60,000 nucleotides of DNA from Diphasiastrum complanatum (GCA_029204225.1 CM055104.1:45825835-45885834); one strand, 5' to 3'. Positions 33,451 to 46,672 are shown, counted from the stretch's first letter. Numbers and translations: made by a program. The notes: a model not told the origin generated them from the sequence alone.

Positions 33451-34150
33451 ATTATTGATCTTCTTCTTGCCTTTGAATGAGAAATTGGCTTTCTCATCAC
33501 CATCCTACAAAGACATTGAGCTCATTCTTGCATTGATGTGCATCATCCTACACTCTTCAGCCACTAATACACTATAAAAGCTTTTCTATAGTGTGCAAAG
33601 TGTCTTGGATTGCAATGCCTTGGACCAGATTTGAAAAGCTACTCCCTAGACCAGACAATTTGTACAAGCTCTCTATCTTGAATCTTCTCTCCAATGGAAG
33701 CCAACTCCCTATTTAGAAATTTGATTCTTAGCACATAGTCCTATGCACTCTCTTCACTTCTCTTCATGCTTTGCAAAATCTGGTTTCGAAGCATGAGTAC
33801 CCTTGAAGTGTTACTAGATTCATAGATTGATTTTAAAGACTCCCAAACCTCTTTAGTACTTTTACATGATGATACTTCCCTCAAAAGATCATTGCTAACA
33901 TTCATTTTCACACAGTGAAGTGCTAGCCTAGATCTCTCTTTGCACCTAATTCATGTGCACCTAGAAGTTCATCTTCATCTTCAATTAGAAACTCATAAAG
34001 GTCGTGGAGCACCATGAGTGAATCCATCCTAACCTTCCAATTGCATAATTAGTAGAATTAATCTCTCACTAGCTTCTAGAAGGTATGCTCCAACAGATCC
34101 CATCTTACTAGTGAATTCTACACACAGGAAATAGATTTGATTGAACTTGA
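33451..34150 (-). pseudogene. Ty1/copia gag, decayed
   Basis: Minus-strand reading gives TKEVWESLKSIYESSNTSRV and LMLRNQILQSMKRSEESA (33,870-33,740), then RIKFLNRELASIGEKIQDRE. These are copia gag patterns shared with the scrap at 9798-10020. Protease is not recognisable. Stops and shifts occur throughout. Confidence 0.75.
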
Positions 34151-34475
34151 AACTCACAAAGGTTTCACACTTGTAGTGTTTCACTCAAATTTGATTTCTA
34201 ATCCAATAGATGGACTTCTAATCACAGTTCTATCACTCCCTCACAAAGTTGGAATGAAGATAAGATGATGTGAAATCTACTCTAAAACAAATCTTGTCTA
34301 TTTTTGGACAAAAATATGACTTGATCTCTCTCACACGCTTTGATGTACCTTCAAGACCTGTAAAACAAGTTTAGAGGACCTGATTTCAGCCTAGATTAAG
34401 TAGATCTCATGAAACAAATTCAAATCTAATCAATGGCACTTGATCTTGGTAGATTACCCTAGGATTTCCACCAAT
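34151..34475 (-). repeat. Copia leader, cut at 34475 by the next element
   Basis: Closely matches 5640-5985. The match ends at TTTCCACCAA; 34484 onward is the LTR of a different copia family, so the primer-binding site and 5' LTR have been lost at this junction. Confidence 0.75.
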
Positions 34476-34483
34476 TTTTTTTG

Positions 34484-35268
34484 ATTAATTATCAACAATG
34501 AGTACAATAGCTTGAAGTAATAACTTCAGCTTCCTGAGTGTGATTATGCTGGCTACAGAAAACTCTGATTGAAAGAGAAATTCAATTAACTCAATTAACA
34601 CTTGCATAGCTTGATTCAGCTAATATATATATTTACAAGTGTCGAGAGACAAATATCTTTATGCCTTAACTGTCATTTACTCCAGTTTTGCATATGTACA
34701 AAGTTGGTAACCGCCCTTAGGATATTTGTTTCTCCAGCTATTTTAGTGTTGATTATAAGTTGGCGACGTCGGTTTGCCAATGTAACAAAAACATGAAAAA
34801 CCCGAAGGTGCCCTTAAACTGAAGGCATGTAAATCCCGAAGGTGTTCTTAGAGCGAAGGCAGGAAAAAGGAGAAAAAGGCAAAGGTGTCTCTAAATTGAT
34901 TCTAAGTCATTTTGGCCTATGTGTTTCCTTTTTTTCGCGAAGGGGCAAAAAAGGCGAAAAAGGCGAAGGTGCCTTAAAATTGGTTTCTAAGGCATTCTGG
35001 CTACTGTGTCTCCTTTTTCGCGAAGGGGTGAAAAAGACAAAAAAGACGAAGGTGTCTTAAAATGGTTTCTAAGGCATTCTGGCTACTGTGTCTCCTTTTT
35101 CACGAAGGGGCGAAAAAGATGAAGGTGTCTTAAAATGGTTAAGGCAAAAAAATCTCAAAGGAAAAACAGTGAAGGTCCGAAAACATATAGTTGGCCTTCG
35201 GTTTTCAGGATGCTCATTACTTGAACGATTTGTTTAAGGCCGTGCATAAGATTCTAACACTCCCCCTT
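34484..35268 (-). repeat. 3' LTR of a minus-strand copia element, with internal minisatellite
   Basis: On the minus strand it starts TGTTAGAATCTTATGC right after the purine tract CATTAAGGGGGAG (35281-35269). Near its far end, CTTCAAGCTATTGTACTCATTG matches the plus-strand LTR at 12395-12420. The last ~200 bp of U5 are missing where it abuts the previous element. Confidence 0.82.
34842..35140 (-). repeat. Minisatellite inside the LTR, ~85-bp unit, about 3.5 copies
   Basis: The phrase GGTTTCTAAGGCATTCTGGC, TACTGTGTCTCCTTTTTCGC, GAAGGG(G)CGAAAAAGGCGAAGG recurs with small changes. It is responsible for the lysine-rich open frame here, which is not a gene. Confidence 0.85.
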
Positions 35269-35274
35269 AATGTG

Positions 35275-35966
35275 GATCCTGAAAAACTTTGATCTTCAGA
35301 TTTAACATATCGTTAAAGCTGAGATGTTGCTCCTTTGATAGAGCCTTTGTGAAATAATCTACTGCCATGTAGTTTGTTCTACAGAAAACTAAGTCTACAT
35401 CCTTGCTGTGCACTTTCTCTCTAAGGTAATGATACCTGATTTTTATATGTTTGCTTCGAGAGTGAAATCTCGGATTGAGAGAGGATGGAGGCTGTCTAGA
35501 CCTGTTTGACCTTCTGGGTTGAACTTCGGTCCTCTGATGTGGGTTGACTCATTGAGGTTCTAACTCATTATCTGAGTCATCATCATTATTCAGTAGTTGA
35601 ATCACTGGATCAGAATTGTCTGGTTGCTCGATCCTTGGGTCAAAATTATTAGCAGCTTTTCCTTTGTGGTCGATGAACTGGTCTTCCACAAAAAGACATC
35701 ACTATTGGTGAATGCCTTCTCGGTATCCAGATTGTAGAGCTTGTATGCCTTGTGATTTGGGGAATAGGCGATGAAGATCGTCTTCCTGCACTTATCATCC
35801 AACTTTCTTCTTAGATCCTTAGGGATTTGAGCGAAAGCAATGCATCCAAACACTTGAATATGCTTGTGTGATGGTTTTGATCTTGTCCACACCTCATAAG
35901 GTGTCTTGCCATTCAGGGCTTTGGTAATGGATCGATTCTGCAAATAGGCAACTGTAGTAACAACAA
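35275..35966 (-). pseudogene. Internally deleted copia pol: integrase C-terminus joined to RNase H tail
   Basis: 35966-35600 encodes SITKALNGKTPYEVWT, then HIQVFGCIAFAQIPKDLRRK and YSPNHKAYKLYNLDTEKAFT. This is nearly the same as 14755-14990 of the plus-strand element. Then, without the RT, 35480-35290 encodes the RNase H tail (SRSKHIKIRYHYLREKVHSK, NYMAVDYFTKALSKEQHL). About 2 kb of RT-RNase H core is missing. With the LTR at 34484-35268 it forms the 3' end of one element. Confidence 0.85.
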
Positions 35967-37825
<1,859 letters not shown>

Positions 37826-38408
37826 AATTTTAGTCATCGAAGTTGCATGAGTTGCATCACCCAAAACAATAGCTTGTTTTTTTTTTTGGGAATTTCATTA
37901 GAAAAAATATGGGCTCAAAATGGGCCCTTTAAGAAGTTTGACTTTAGAGAGAGGCTACATAGAGAGAGAATAAAAGCCATTACCGTTTGGTTGCCGTTTT
38001 TTGAGTTTCCGGTAATGTCCGCATTCTAACTGCCGTAGTTAAAACTAGCACTAACTTAAGGCATTAATTAGTTAAGCGTGCTTGTAACAAAAGCCATACA
38101 TTTGTCATACAATCTGGGGCTATAACCCCACCAATAATAATATTACAAACTGGTCAACTGCGCATTCAACTGATATTAGGTTAACCATTGACAGACCACC
38201 CAAAAACTTTGACTGTGAATATCTTTTTAACCGTAGGTTGGAACTGGCTCATGTTGGTGTCTTGGAAAGCTCTCGTCGAGGGCTTTCTAATGGCACTATA
38301 ATCGAACTACCAACTTTTATCTTCGGGTTATCGGTTCAGCGCGCGTCTCCTATACTGCCTCACTGTTGATTTGTACACATGCGCGTTGATTCGATACTAG
38401 GATAGCGC
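37826..38408. other. No gene seen
   Basis: Spacer leading to the H3-tail scrap. 38170-38400 is less AT-rich (CAGCGCGCGTCTCC) and might be a promoter relic, but no TATA box is convincing. Confidence 0.35.
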
Positions 38409-38528
38409 ATGGCCCGCACCAAGCAAACTGCTCGTCTTCATCTTAGCCTGCATCAATGGTTCCTCTTGTCCTTTGATTATGTGTCCCCATTAGTCCAAAA
38501 TATGTCTATGGAAGTTGAGTACGAATGA
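38409..38528 (+). pseudogene. Histone H3 N-terminal tail fragment
   Basis: ATG 38409 opens MARTKQTAR, identical to the first nine residues of canonical histone H3 including Lys4. Then the frame diverges at once (LHLSLHQW) and stops at 38526-38528 after 39 codons. There is no H3 core downstream. A nine-residue exact match at a start codon is very unlikely by chance. It is probably a 5' scrap of an H3 gene broken after codon 9. Confidence 0.7.
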
Positions 38529-38867
38529 GAATGGAGAGAATGAAGAGAATGAGAGGTATACCTAAGAATGACAAGAACTTCCTAAACTACAGGGTTTAGT
38601 TAACTACAGTTTACAACTATTGATGTCAAAACAACCTCGAGTGTACAAATACGGGCAACAAAAGAGTATTTGGGCAGTAATTGTGGTCTAATCACAATCG
38701 TTTGTTCTGCCCGGCAAGATTTTTGAAAATCACAAAAATTTGGCCGGGAAAGGCAAAAACAATTTTTCTCTGTCAACCACTGTTACAGTTCGTCACAGAT
38801 GGACACCATTGATTGGGCCACTTAAGTGGTGAAAGTGTGCGAAGTCAAAAAAATAAATAAAAAAAAA

Positions 38868-39860
38868 GCATCTTGACAAAGGGCCCATTTTGAGTTCTAA
38901 TATCCCCTAATGTGACAATCATTAGATTTTGAAAACCATATTTGGTCTGCTGATAAGTATAAGATTCATAATCAATTGTCTCCTCTAATGACACAACAAC
39001 CAATTCATTGATATGTTTATGTAATTGTCGAATGCACTTAGCTATATCTACAATTCCCATAGGAGTTATGGATATGCAAGGCATTGCAAATTCTTTTTCT
39101 AAATAGATTGTTGTCTTTAAGCCTATTTCATGGTAAGGAACACAATTGAACTAAGCTTTTGGTAAATTTTGAAGATTTGCTACAAATCCTCCTTTAGAAA
39201 TTACTTCATTAATTTTGATACCCAAATTTTGTAATACATAGTCATCCTGATTGTGAGTTGGCTGAAGTAGAACTACCAATAATATTTATAGAAGGTCTAT
39301 TTGTTATAGATTGATCCAATGTTTCTCATCTATGAGCTTTACCTAAATAATATCAAAAAACTTGTTCTAAAGTTCTATCTACTGCCTGAGATTCCTTGAT
39401 GTGATAACGATTAACATCTGCAAGAATTATGTCTGAACCAAGTACTCAGTTACCTGCCGGTTTCTAAGCCCACGTTGACGTACATCAACAATGGCATGTG
39501 GTTCAGTAGGTACAAAGGATGATAGGTCCTCCAGCTGAGAATTAACAGATGTTCTATACACAATATTTTGTAAATCTTCTTGCAAAATACTAGAAGTACT
39601 TATAGGTGTTAATATAATTGAAGTAGAATGTTTTTCTGTATATTTTCAGGCTATATTATCAATAACTTTGTCTTGGGATCCATAAGCTAATATGTGATGA
39701 TCTACCATGCTAGTAGTTATAGGACTAAAATTCCTTTGTCTTTCTAACATGGAATGCATTACTTTGAAGTAGTCATCTTGTAAGGAGAAGCACCTCAAGG
39801 TCCTGCTTACAGTTACATCCATGTAAGATCCATATGAAAAGAGATTCTTCCTTCATGACA
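38868..39860 (-). pseudogene. chlB: Nuclear copy of plastid chlB, decayed
   Basis: Reading the minus strand: [17 protein letters not shown] and [11 protein letters not shown] (39790-39650), LTPISTSSILQEDLQNIVYR, IILADVNRYHIKESQAVDRT, then [40 protein letters not shown] and [15 protein letters not shown] at 39210-39000. These follow, in order, the B subunit of light-independent protochlorophyllide reductase (for example [16 protein letters not shown]). It carries many stops and shifts, lacks the segment after TLR in the N-terminus, has ~105 bp of foreign sequence at about 39430-39535, and is truncated near 38870. It is a dead plastid-to-nucleus transfer lying between two gypsy LTRs. Confidence 0.88.
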
Positions 39861-39923
39861 ATACACTCGTTCCCATTTTTGACCTTTCATGATTTTGGAT
39901 TCATCTAATTTCATTACAATAAT

Positions 39924-40412
39924 TGTTATGTCCATGTCCTATATAAGGGAATCAGAATAATTCCTGATGTGGATAGCCGGTCACTCCAGTTGAATGTGGT
40001 TATGAGTTACGCTACATCATTTCGGGCGTGGTCGTTATAAGTAATTAATAATCATATGAGGGTCCAGACCTATAATTGGACATAGGAGCACTTGCATGGT
40101 GTATGACTGCTATAATACAAGAATAGGAGATCAATAGCTTAATATAGGTTGCATGGAGATTCTAAGGGGAATATTCACTCCTCTTGGAGAGAATACATAC
40201 CATGGAAATTTGCCCATCTCCCTATTGGAATTTCATATTCTTGAGCCAGGTTTCCTCTCCTCTCTTGTATTCATTCATTGTGGCTTGGGGGTGAATTGGT
40301 TAGGGTATTGACTGACCTCTTTATGTTGGTTGGGTAGTTTACGCTCCACAGGTGTCCTTTTGGTTTGCATGTGACAGGATTCTTGAAGATCTTCACTTGG
40401 CGATCGTTATAG
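39924..40412 (+). repeat. Gypsy LTR copy 2 (~488 bp), 5' LTR
   Basis: Starts TGTTATGTCCATGTCC, contains TATA-like CCTATATAAGG near 39938, and is followed directly by a primer-binding site. Direct repeat of 37339-37825. Confidence 0.85.
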
Positions 40413-40424
40413 TGGTATCAGAGC
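40413..40424 (+). promoter_or_regulatory. Primer-binding site
   Basis: TGGTATCAGAGC at the end of LTR copy 2. Marks the plus-strand start of the gypsy internal region. Confidence 0.88.
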
Positions 40425-42119
40425 TTGGATCACATTAATCAATAGGTGGGGCTTGAGGATCTTGGATTTTACAGTTTTTTTGGTGAATCTCTTCGCTTTT
40501 GCTTCCAAGTGGTGGAATTCACCAAAGGATTTTCAATGGAATTAGTGAATTTTCATCTAGAATTCTAGTTTTTTTGCTTGGAATGGATCATGGGTACTGA
40601 TGTAGTATGTTTTTCAGCTGTGTTTGCTGCTTTACAGTCATTAATGATTGGATCAAATTATTGCATGTTGGTTGAGTAGTCAAAACAATGATTAAATAGT
40701 GATTTTGACCAAAAATTGGGGTTTTTGGACTAGAAATGGGCTTTAGAATCTATATTTGACTGAAATTAGAAATTTTAGTGCTTGCATGTAATGGATTTAC
40801 AAGGATTTGGATCATATTACACTTATTTGTAGATTTGACCCACAAATTTTGGTCAAATTTGGTCAAAAGACATGGTTTTTTGATGATTTTTGGACTAACT
40901 TTGTGGTAGTTCTCAAAATTCATAGCCAATATTTTTCATGCACGTTTTCAAAGGTGTAATGAAGCTGTCCTAAGGCTGTCATGAAGTTTGGTCGATTGGA
41001 CACCATTGGGGGGCTCAAAAAGTAAAAAAAAATAGTGTATTTTTGGGGTTTTTGGGGCATGAATACCTATCAAATGTTGGTTCTCATTACAAGCTTAAAC
41101 ATATGATGGACTGTGTCTGTTTTGAGTCATCAATCATCCAATTTGGATAGGTGAGCATTAGACACCATCATGTTGAAGTTTTTCTTGTTGAAAGAGTCCA
41201 AAAATGCATTTTTTGCATGATCTGAGCTTATGATTGCTTGTTGGACTTGATAGAAGCTTCGATGTCTCTCTAATGAACCTTAGTAGAGTGGTTGTAACCT
41301 CTGATTGGATGCTTATTGGGCTGGAGATGGATTTTTTATTATACCACCTTGAAAAAGTGCGCCCTCCTACCTGATTTTTGGCCAGTTACTGCTCACACAT
41401 GTGAAGCCTAGGTGGCAATGTGATGTGGCAAGTGCCTTGTAGACCCACTCTCCCTCCGAACTGTGCTTTACAACGACCAATTTGGTGTCCTGTAGAGAAA
41501 GTTATGGCTATCATAAGTTTGGCAATTTTGAACTAGAATGTGCAAACTTTTTGAAATGTTCCGATGCATGCATGCTTGTAACTCAGTGTAGTGCTTATCT
41601 GTTGATGAAAATGTATGGATAGATTTGTATGCATGCTTGGATGCATATTGTATGCGTAATCAGTAGATTTCTTGAATGAAGCAAATTTTGAAAATTCTAG
41701 ATCAAAAAGTAGATTTGCTAGTGGCTAGGCTATTTATGGAAAAAAAAAAAATTTGTTTTTTTTTTTTTTCAAAAAAGTCAGTTCATGTCAAGTTTGTTGC
41801 ATGCCAGGATGTTTTGAAATGATCTCGATATGTGACAGTCCCTGTGAATCTGGTAGATCGATCTTCTTAATCGATTTTCACAGTTGGTCCATTTCAAACG
41901 GATTTCAAAACCCCCAGTTTTTCGTAAATTTTTTAGACTTGGTCCTAAAACGTTGTGTTGTTTAAATCAGTCTGATATTGATTTAACGGAATTTGCTTAA
42001 TAAGTGAAAGACCTTGCTGAGTAATATCGTCCAGTTATGAAGGTCCTTAACATTTCACTTGTTAGTTGATGATTTGGATCTCGACTAAGTAAGCTAATTT
42101 TGCATTTCAGGAAATCGAT
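40425..42119 (+). other. Long gypsy leader, no gene
   Basis: About 1.7 kb between the primer-binding site and gag, with many short AT-rich repeats of TTTTGGTCAAATTTGG type. No coding sequence seen. Long leaders are common in plant gypsy elements. Confidence 0.5.
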
Positions 42120-42900
42120 ATGGCAAATGACAATGCAGCTGCAAATGCAGCTGTAGCTCTCGATAGTCAAGTGCCTATGTCTACTTATCTGCAGATTTGT
42201 CAGTCGTTAAGCCAAGCGCTTAATGAAATAAACAATATGAACACTTTAAGGGATCAACAGATATTGTTGAATCAAATGAGAACTCTATCCGAACGGAATT
42301 TGGGCTTTCTGCCTGAACCATTTTTGGGGGAGAAGGGGAGAGAAGAAAGAGAAAAAACCTGAGGTTGTAGATGACTGGTTAACCAAGTGGACAGATTATT
42401 TTAATCTACACGGAATTTCTGAAGATAAAAAGATTGAGAGTGTTATTCTGTTCTTCCGAGGAAAAGCCTCGTCGACGGTGGCGTGACCTACAACCAAAAC
42501 CTACCACATGGGAAGATTTCATGGAAGTGTTAAAAAAGCCGTTTGTGGTTGTAGACGACTCGGACTTCTACCAAAGATTTGTCAACTACAAAATGGGTAC
42601 TCGTAGTTTGGACTCGTACCTGCAAGATTTTATGGATTTATGGAATAAAGTTCTCTCATTCAATGCAAAACTAGCACTGTGGCAGTTTATTCTAGATCTG
42701 CCTGCAGATTATCATAATGAGTGCAAGCGTAATGTGCTTTAAACTTTCGATGATGTTGTACGAGTCGCAAAAGAGTATTATTCCACAGTGGTGGCATCTA
42801 GAAAGCAATTACAGGCTAATCCATTTAGATCATCCGGACCCAGCCAAAAGAAAGGAAAGAAAAGAGTTCGTGGAAAAAAAATTCTAAGTATTTTGATGAA
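42120..42900 (+). pseudogene. Ty3/gypsy gag
   Basis: ATG 42120 opens MANDNAAANAAVALDSQVPM and runs to a break near 42360. The next frames read VVDDWLTKWTDYFNLHGISE, FFRGKASS, WEDFMEVLKKPFVV and YKMGTRSLDSYLQDFMDLWN, the retrotransposon gag domain order (W...FR..F, G.S..Y...F..L). A TAA lies at 42740 and a basic tail (KKGKKRVRGKK) near 42850. Protease and RT are missing, so only LTR, leader and gag remain. Confidence 0.82.
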
Positions 42901-43514
42901 CTAAATCAAACTGCAACTGAGTTTAGACAAAAGAAACATTTGTCCCAAAAAAAGACTAGAAAGCAATTAGAGAAGAAAATTTATATATCCTAAGTCATGA
43001 GCATGCATTTAATATTAGTAAAAAAATTTGAATTACCAAGTTATGGCCTCAATGTTTAGGCAACTTAAAATCTAGAGCTATCATGTGTATGCATGGTTAA
43101 AGATTTGCAATTGTGTACCTCTACTGCAATCATTAAAATCATTTTTGCAAAATGTGCTTACTAGGTAAACATCAAAAAACTAGATGATATCCCCACTCAT
43201 TATTTCATGGATCATGAGTGGGTGAGGTGATTCTTGATTAGTCTTTGAGTCTGGGGCATGCTCATTCTACTATTGTTGCATCTTCTTCTTGGCCTCGTTG
43301 TGCTTGAGGATTTGACAGTTCTTAATGCCATGGTCGCTTTAAAGCATTGGCCACCCAACCGACGGTGAGAACTCTCACTCGTCCATCTGTAGTATGTAAC
43401 ATCCAGTTCGATTGATCACAACTTCTGGCAAGGGGTTACAATACCTGAAGCATAACAGCAGGCCATGCCAGCAAAGGACAACAAACCTGCAACTTTCAAC
43501 CTCTTAATATTGAC
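42901..43514. other. No gene seen
   Basis: Junction between the plus-strand gag and the minus-strand gypsy integrase. The sequence from about 43250 to 43510 may be the end of the latter element, but nothing can be translated with confidence. Confidence 0.4.
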
Positions 43515-44925
43515 TTATGTAGCCATATAGCGGCCTTCCAATAAGATTGTATAATTCCTGAAAACTTTCTTCAGAACATATGGTCCCAACCAAATGGGCA
43601 TCAGCTTACCAGGAAAGAGTTCTCTCCAAACATTATAAAACAGAACCAGTTGTCCAACTCGAAACTGATACCGTTTGGCCTTTAGGTTGTGTAACTGCTT
43701 GATCCGCCTTTTCTTTCTCTCCATCTGCAGCACTGTTTATCCAATTTGTTCAGTACCGGATGGTTCAAAAGGAAGGTCATGGTCCTTGGAGAACCTCAAT
43801 TTCTCCAGTTCAATTTAAATACGTGGAACACTTTCAGTACCATAGACCAGAAAGAAAGGCGACCGTCCGGTACTGGTCTTGAAAGCTATGTTATAAGCCC
43901 AAATAGCCGTTGGTACCTTTGAGTCCCAATCTCTCTTCCCATCGGACACTGTCTTGTTGAGAATGTTCACCAGTTTCTTGTTGGTGCTCTCGACCTCGCC
44001 ATTCACCTGCGGGTTATATGGCGTTGTTTTATTGTGCTTAATAGCAAGCCTTTTGGTCAGATCCTGTGTCACCTTATTCAAAAAGTGTGTACCTATGTCC
44101 GATACCAGTTCGCGAGGAGTTCCAAAGCGGCATACAATGTTCTCCATCAGGAACTTGGCTGTTTCTGCTGCATTGTCTCGTTTCACCGCCTTGGCCGGCT
44201 CCGCCCACTTGGTGAAATAGTCAGTTGCAACAATAATGTAGCTCTTCTGGCCAATAGGGGATGGCTTAATGGGGCCCACATAATCAATGCCCCACTTTTC
44301 AAACGGTAATTGTGCTGTATCGTTATCAGAGGTCTCATTCGTTTGTCAACATGGCCAACCCTCTGGCAAACATCACACCTCATGCAATAATCCTGAGAGT
44401 CTTTGAATAACGTGGCCCACCAATACCCTGCCCTCAGAATTTTCTGGGTCGTGGTATCACCAGCGAAATGGCTGCAGCATGTTGAATCATGGCATTCTTC
44501 AATGATAAAAGGAGTCTCGACTGGTAACATGCATCTCTGATAGATGCCCTCGATGCCTTTCCGATAAAGCCTTCTATCAATGACTTTAAAGCGTAGAGCC
44601 TGCAATCTGATTTTCTTCTTCTGCGCTTTGGTAAGTCCTTTCGGCAACTGCAGGGAAGTCAGATATTCAACTAGAATCTGGTACCATTGGAGAACTGCCT
44701 CAATGTCAAGTCGAAATAGGTTGTTATCAACTTCTTTGTCCAACAGCAGACCATTAGGACTACCACCATTGTCAAACTGGTACTTACAATCATCCGACGA
44801 CTTCTCTTGTAAGCTGTATTCGCACAGGCAATCAAGTAGGTTGCTAGCTTTGGGAGGGGAGGTTTAAACTGGAACTCACAATCGAATTCCTCCAAAATCA
44901 CCAGCCATTTAATAAGCCTATTGAT
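43515..44925 (-). pseudogene. Ty3/gypsy RNase H end to integrase
   Basis: From 44925 down the minus strand encodes the end of RNase H (LEEFDCEFQFKPP), a linker, and the integrase zinc-binding HHCC (ECHDSTCCSHFAG ... CMRCDVCQRVG, 44500-44350). The catalytic core at 44279-43815 has ATDYFTKWAEPAKAVKRD, LVSDIGTHFLNKV (usually SDNGTQF) and NPQVNGEVESTNK with the Glu kept. The C-terminal block FRVGQLVLFYNVW and GKLMPIWLGPYVL lies at 43733-43515. Four frame shifts. No LTR was found at its 3' side. Confidence 0.88.
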
Positions 44926-44966
44926 GCAACCTGTTAAGCATGAGTTTGATTGCAGTACTTGGGTAC

Positions 44967-45980
44967 CTAAATTACTATCAAAGAGTGATGTGCGTTCCTA
45001 ACAAATTTTGAAGGACATATTATTAAATGTTGAATCACTGATCACAAAGATATGACAATCTGTGAGTTCAGGCACCATCTGCAGTTCAAGCTCTTCGTCT
45101 TTTCCAGATTTGTGTCTGAGTTTCTTTTGATATTTTTGCTATGTCTACGTTTTTGCAGTAAAGAGGCTTCAAAGTTCAGATAGCTTTTAGTAGTTTATCA
45201 CATTTCCCTTAAGCACGGAGTCAGCTGCTTTTTAGTGAAGCAGGTATTTATGTATACACTTGTTGACTATACTCCTTGATAGGTAAACACTCAAACTGTT
45301 TTTAAACTGTAAATGCATCTTTTGCTTTTTTTTTGTTGTGGAGGTGAAGAATAATCCAAGTCTTCTATTTACATCATCTAGAATCCTTAATAGTCATCAA
45401 ACTGGTGAAGTTGTCTTAAAACCAAGACGACTTGTTTATGAGAGTGCATCACGTAACAATTCTCAGGCAGCAGAACAGTGAAAATCAGCAAAATAAAAAC
45501 AAAAGTAGTTTATAGAAATAAGCAAAAACACCAGCTGCATTACTTGAGTTAAGAGTGCTACATAGAAAGATAGAGATCATGAGAGGTGTCTTGTATTTTT
45601 TTTTTCTTGTATAGGTGAGTGATAGTCCAAGCGTAGTCATCAAATTGTCAACTTTGTCATAAAACTGAGACTTTTTGTTTGCAAGGTACTTCACGTAACA
45701 ATTCTCAAGCAGGACAACAGTAAGAATCAACAAAGTCGCAAACAGTGGTTTATAGAAATAAGAAAAAACAAACAGCTGCATTGTTTATTCAAAGAATGGC
45801 GTACAAAAGATTGCCAAATTATCGATGCAGCCCTCATTTTCTCCTATTGTAAACGGTGCCCGTGCCCACAAAGGATCTCCAACTAGGCTTCTCAGGAGTA
45901 AAAAGCAATAATAGCAAGACTTGGAATAGCATCATGATCTTCTTCTTCTTCTTCTTCTTTTCTCTCAAGAATAGCATCGT
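44967..45980. repeat. Rearranged repeat block with a ~270-bp tandem duplication
   Basis: 44967-45012 and 45980-45738 are the two parts of the mosaic at 25768-26047, the second inverted. Within the block, 45343-45550 and 45616-45790 are diverged tandem copies (CACGTAACAATTCTCA, TTTATAGAAATAAG, AGCTGCATT occur in both, in order). Confidence 0.75.
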
Positions 45981-46672
45981 CTGAGAACATTTTAAGCTCA
46001 CTTCAGTAACTGTTGAACTGACATGCAATACTAGATAACAAAAATTTCTTCTTGTTGCAACTGGTCCTTGCTTATCTGGATCTTTGTCAAGGTGCTATGC
46101 ATGTCGATCATTGTCATCTCAAGTGCAGCATCTGGTCCATGCTTTATCTGAAATTTTTGTCTAATCAATGTGATGTACATGTTAAATATTGTCATTTCAA
46201 GTTCACTATCAAATGACATGCCACACCAACAAATCCATGGCATTCACACAGCTGAAATAACATACATCCGATTGCTGGTCTTACCTGATGAGTTCATGTT
46301 CATCCAATTGCTGGTCTTATCCACCGAATTCATATTTGTTTTTGAACTTCACGAGTTCAATTTTGTCATGCATCACAATGAAAGTATATTTGTCCATGAA
46401 AGATGTTCAATATATGGGGGAAGAGAGACATCCCTTTTCTCAAGTAGGTCCAGCTCTGCAAAGAACGCCGGGAATCACAATGGCACAGCCACCACAGACA
46501 GAGCCAAAACTAACTGGACTGTGAGCGAAAAGGATCCCCATCCTGCTATCCTTCATGTTATTCTTTGCAATAGTAACCTGCCTCGTTCATCTTGCTCTGG
46601 TCATGTCCACAATTTCCTTTTCTTCAAGAGTGCAACCTGCCCTTGCAGTTACAAACAGAGTCTGTTGTCCAT
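45981..46672. other. No gene seen; small duplications
   Basis: 46065-46205 contains two diverged ~65-bp copies (ATCATTGTCATCTCAAGT / ATATTGTCATTTCAAGTTC). A 168-codon plus-strand frame here has no recognisable motif, and I do not call it a gene. Confidence 0.35.

Noticed and set aside
38868-39860. First suspicion of an endogenous pararetrovirus between the two gypsy LTRs
   Set aside because: The ordered motifs ([35 protein letters not shown]) fit plastid chlB throughout; no viral RT, coat or movement motif is present.
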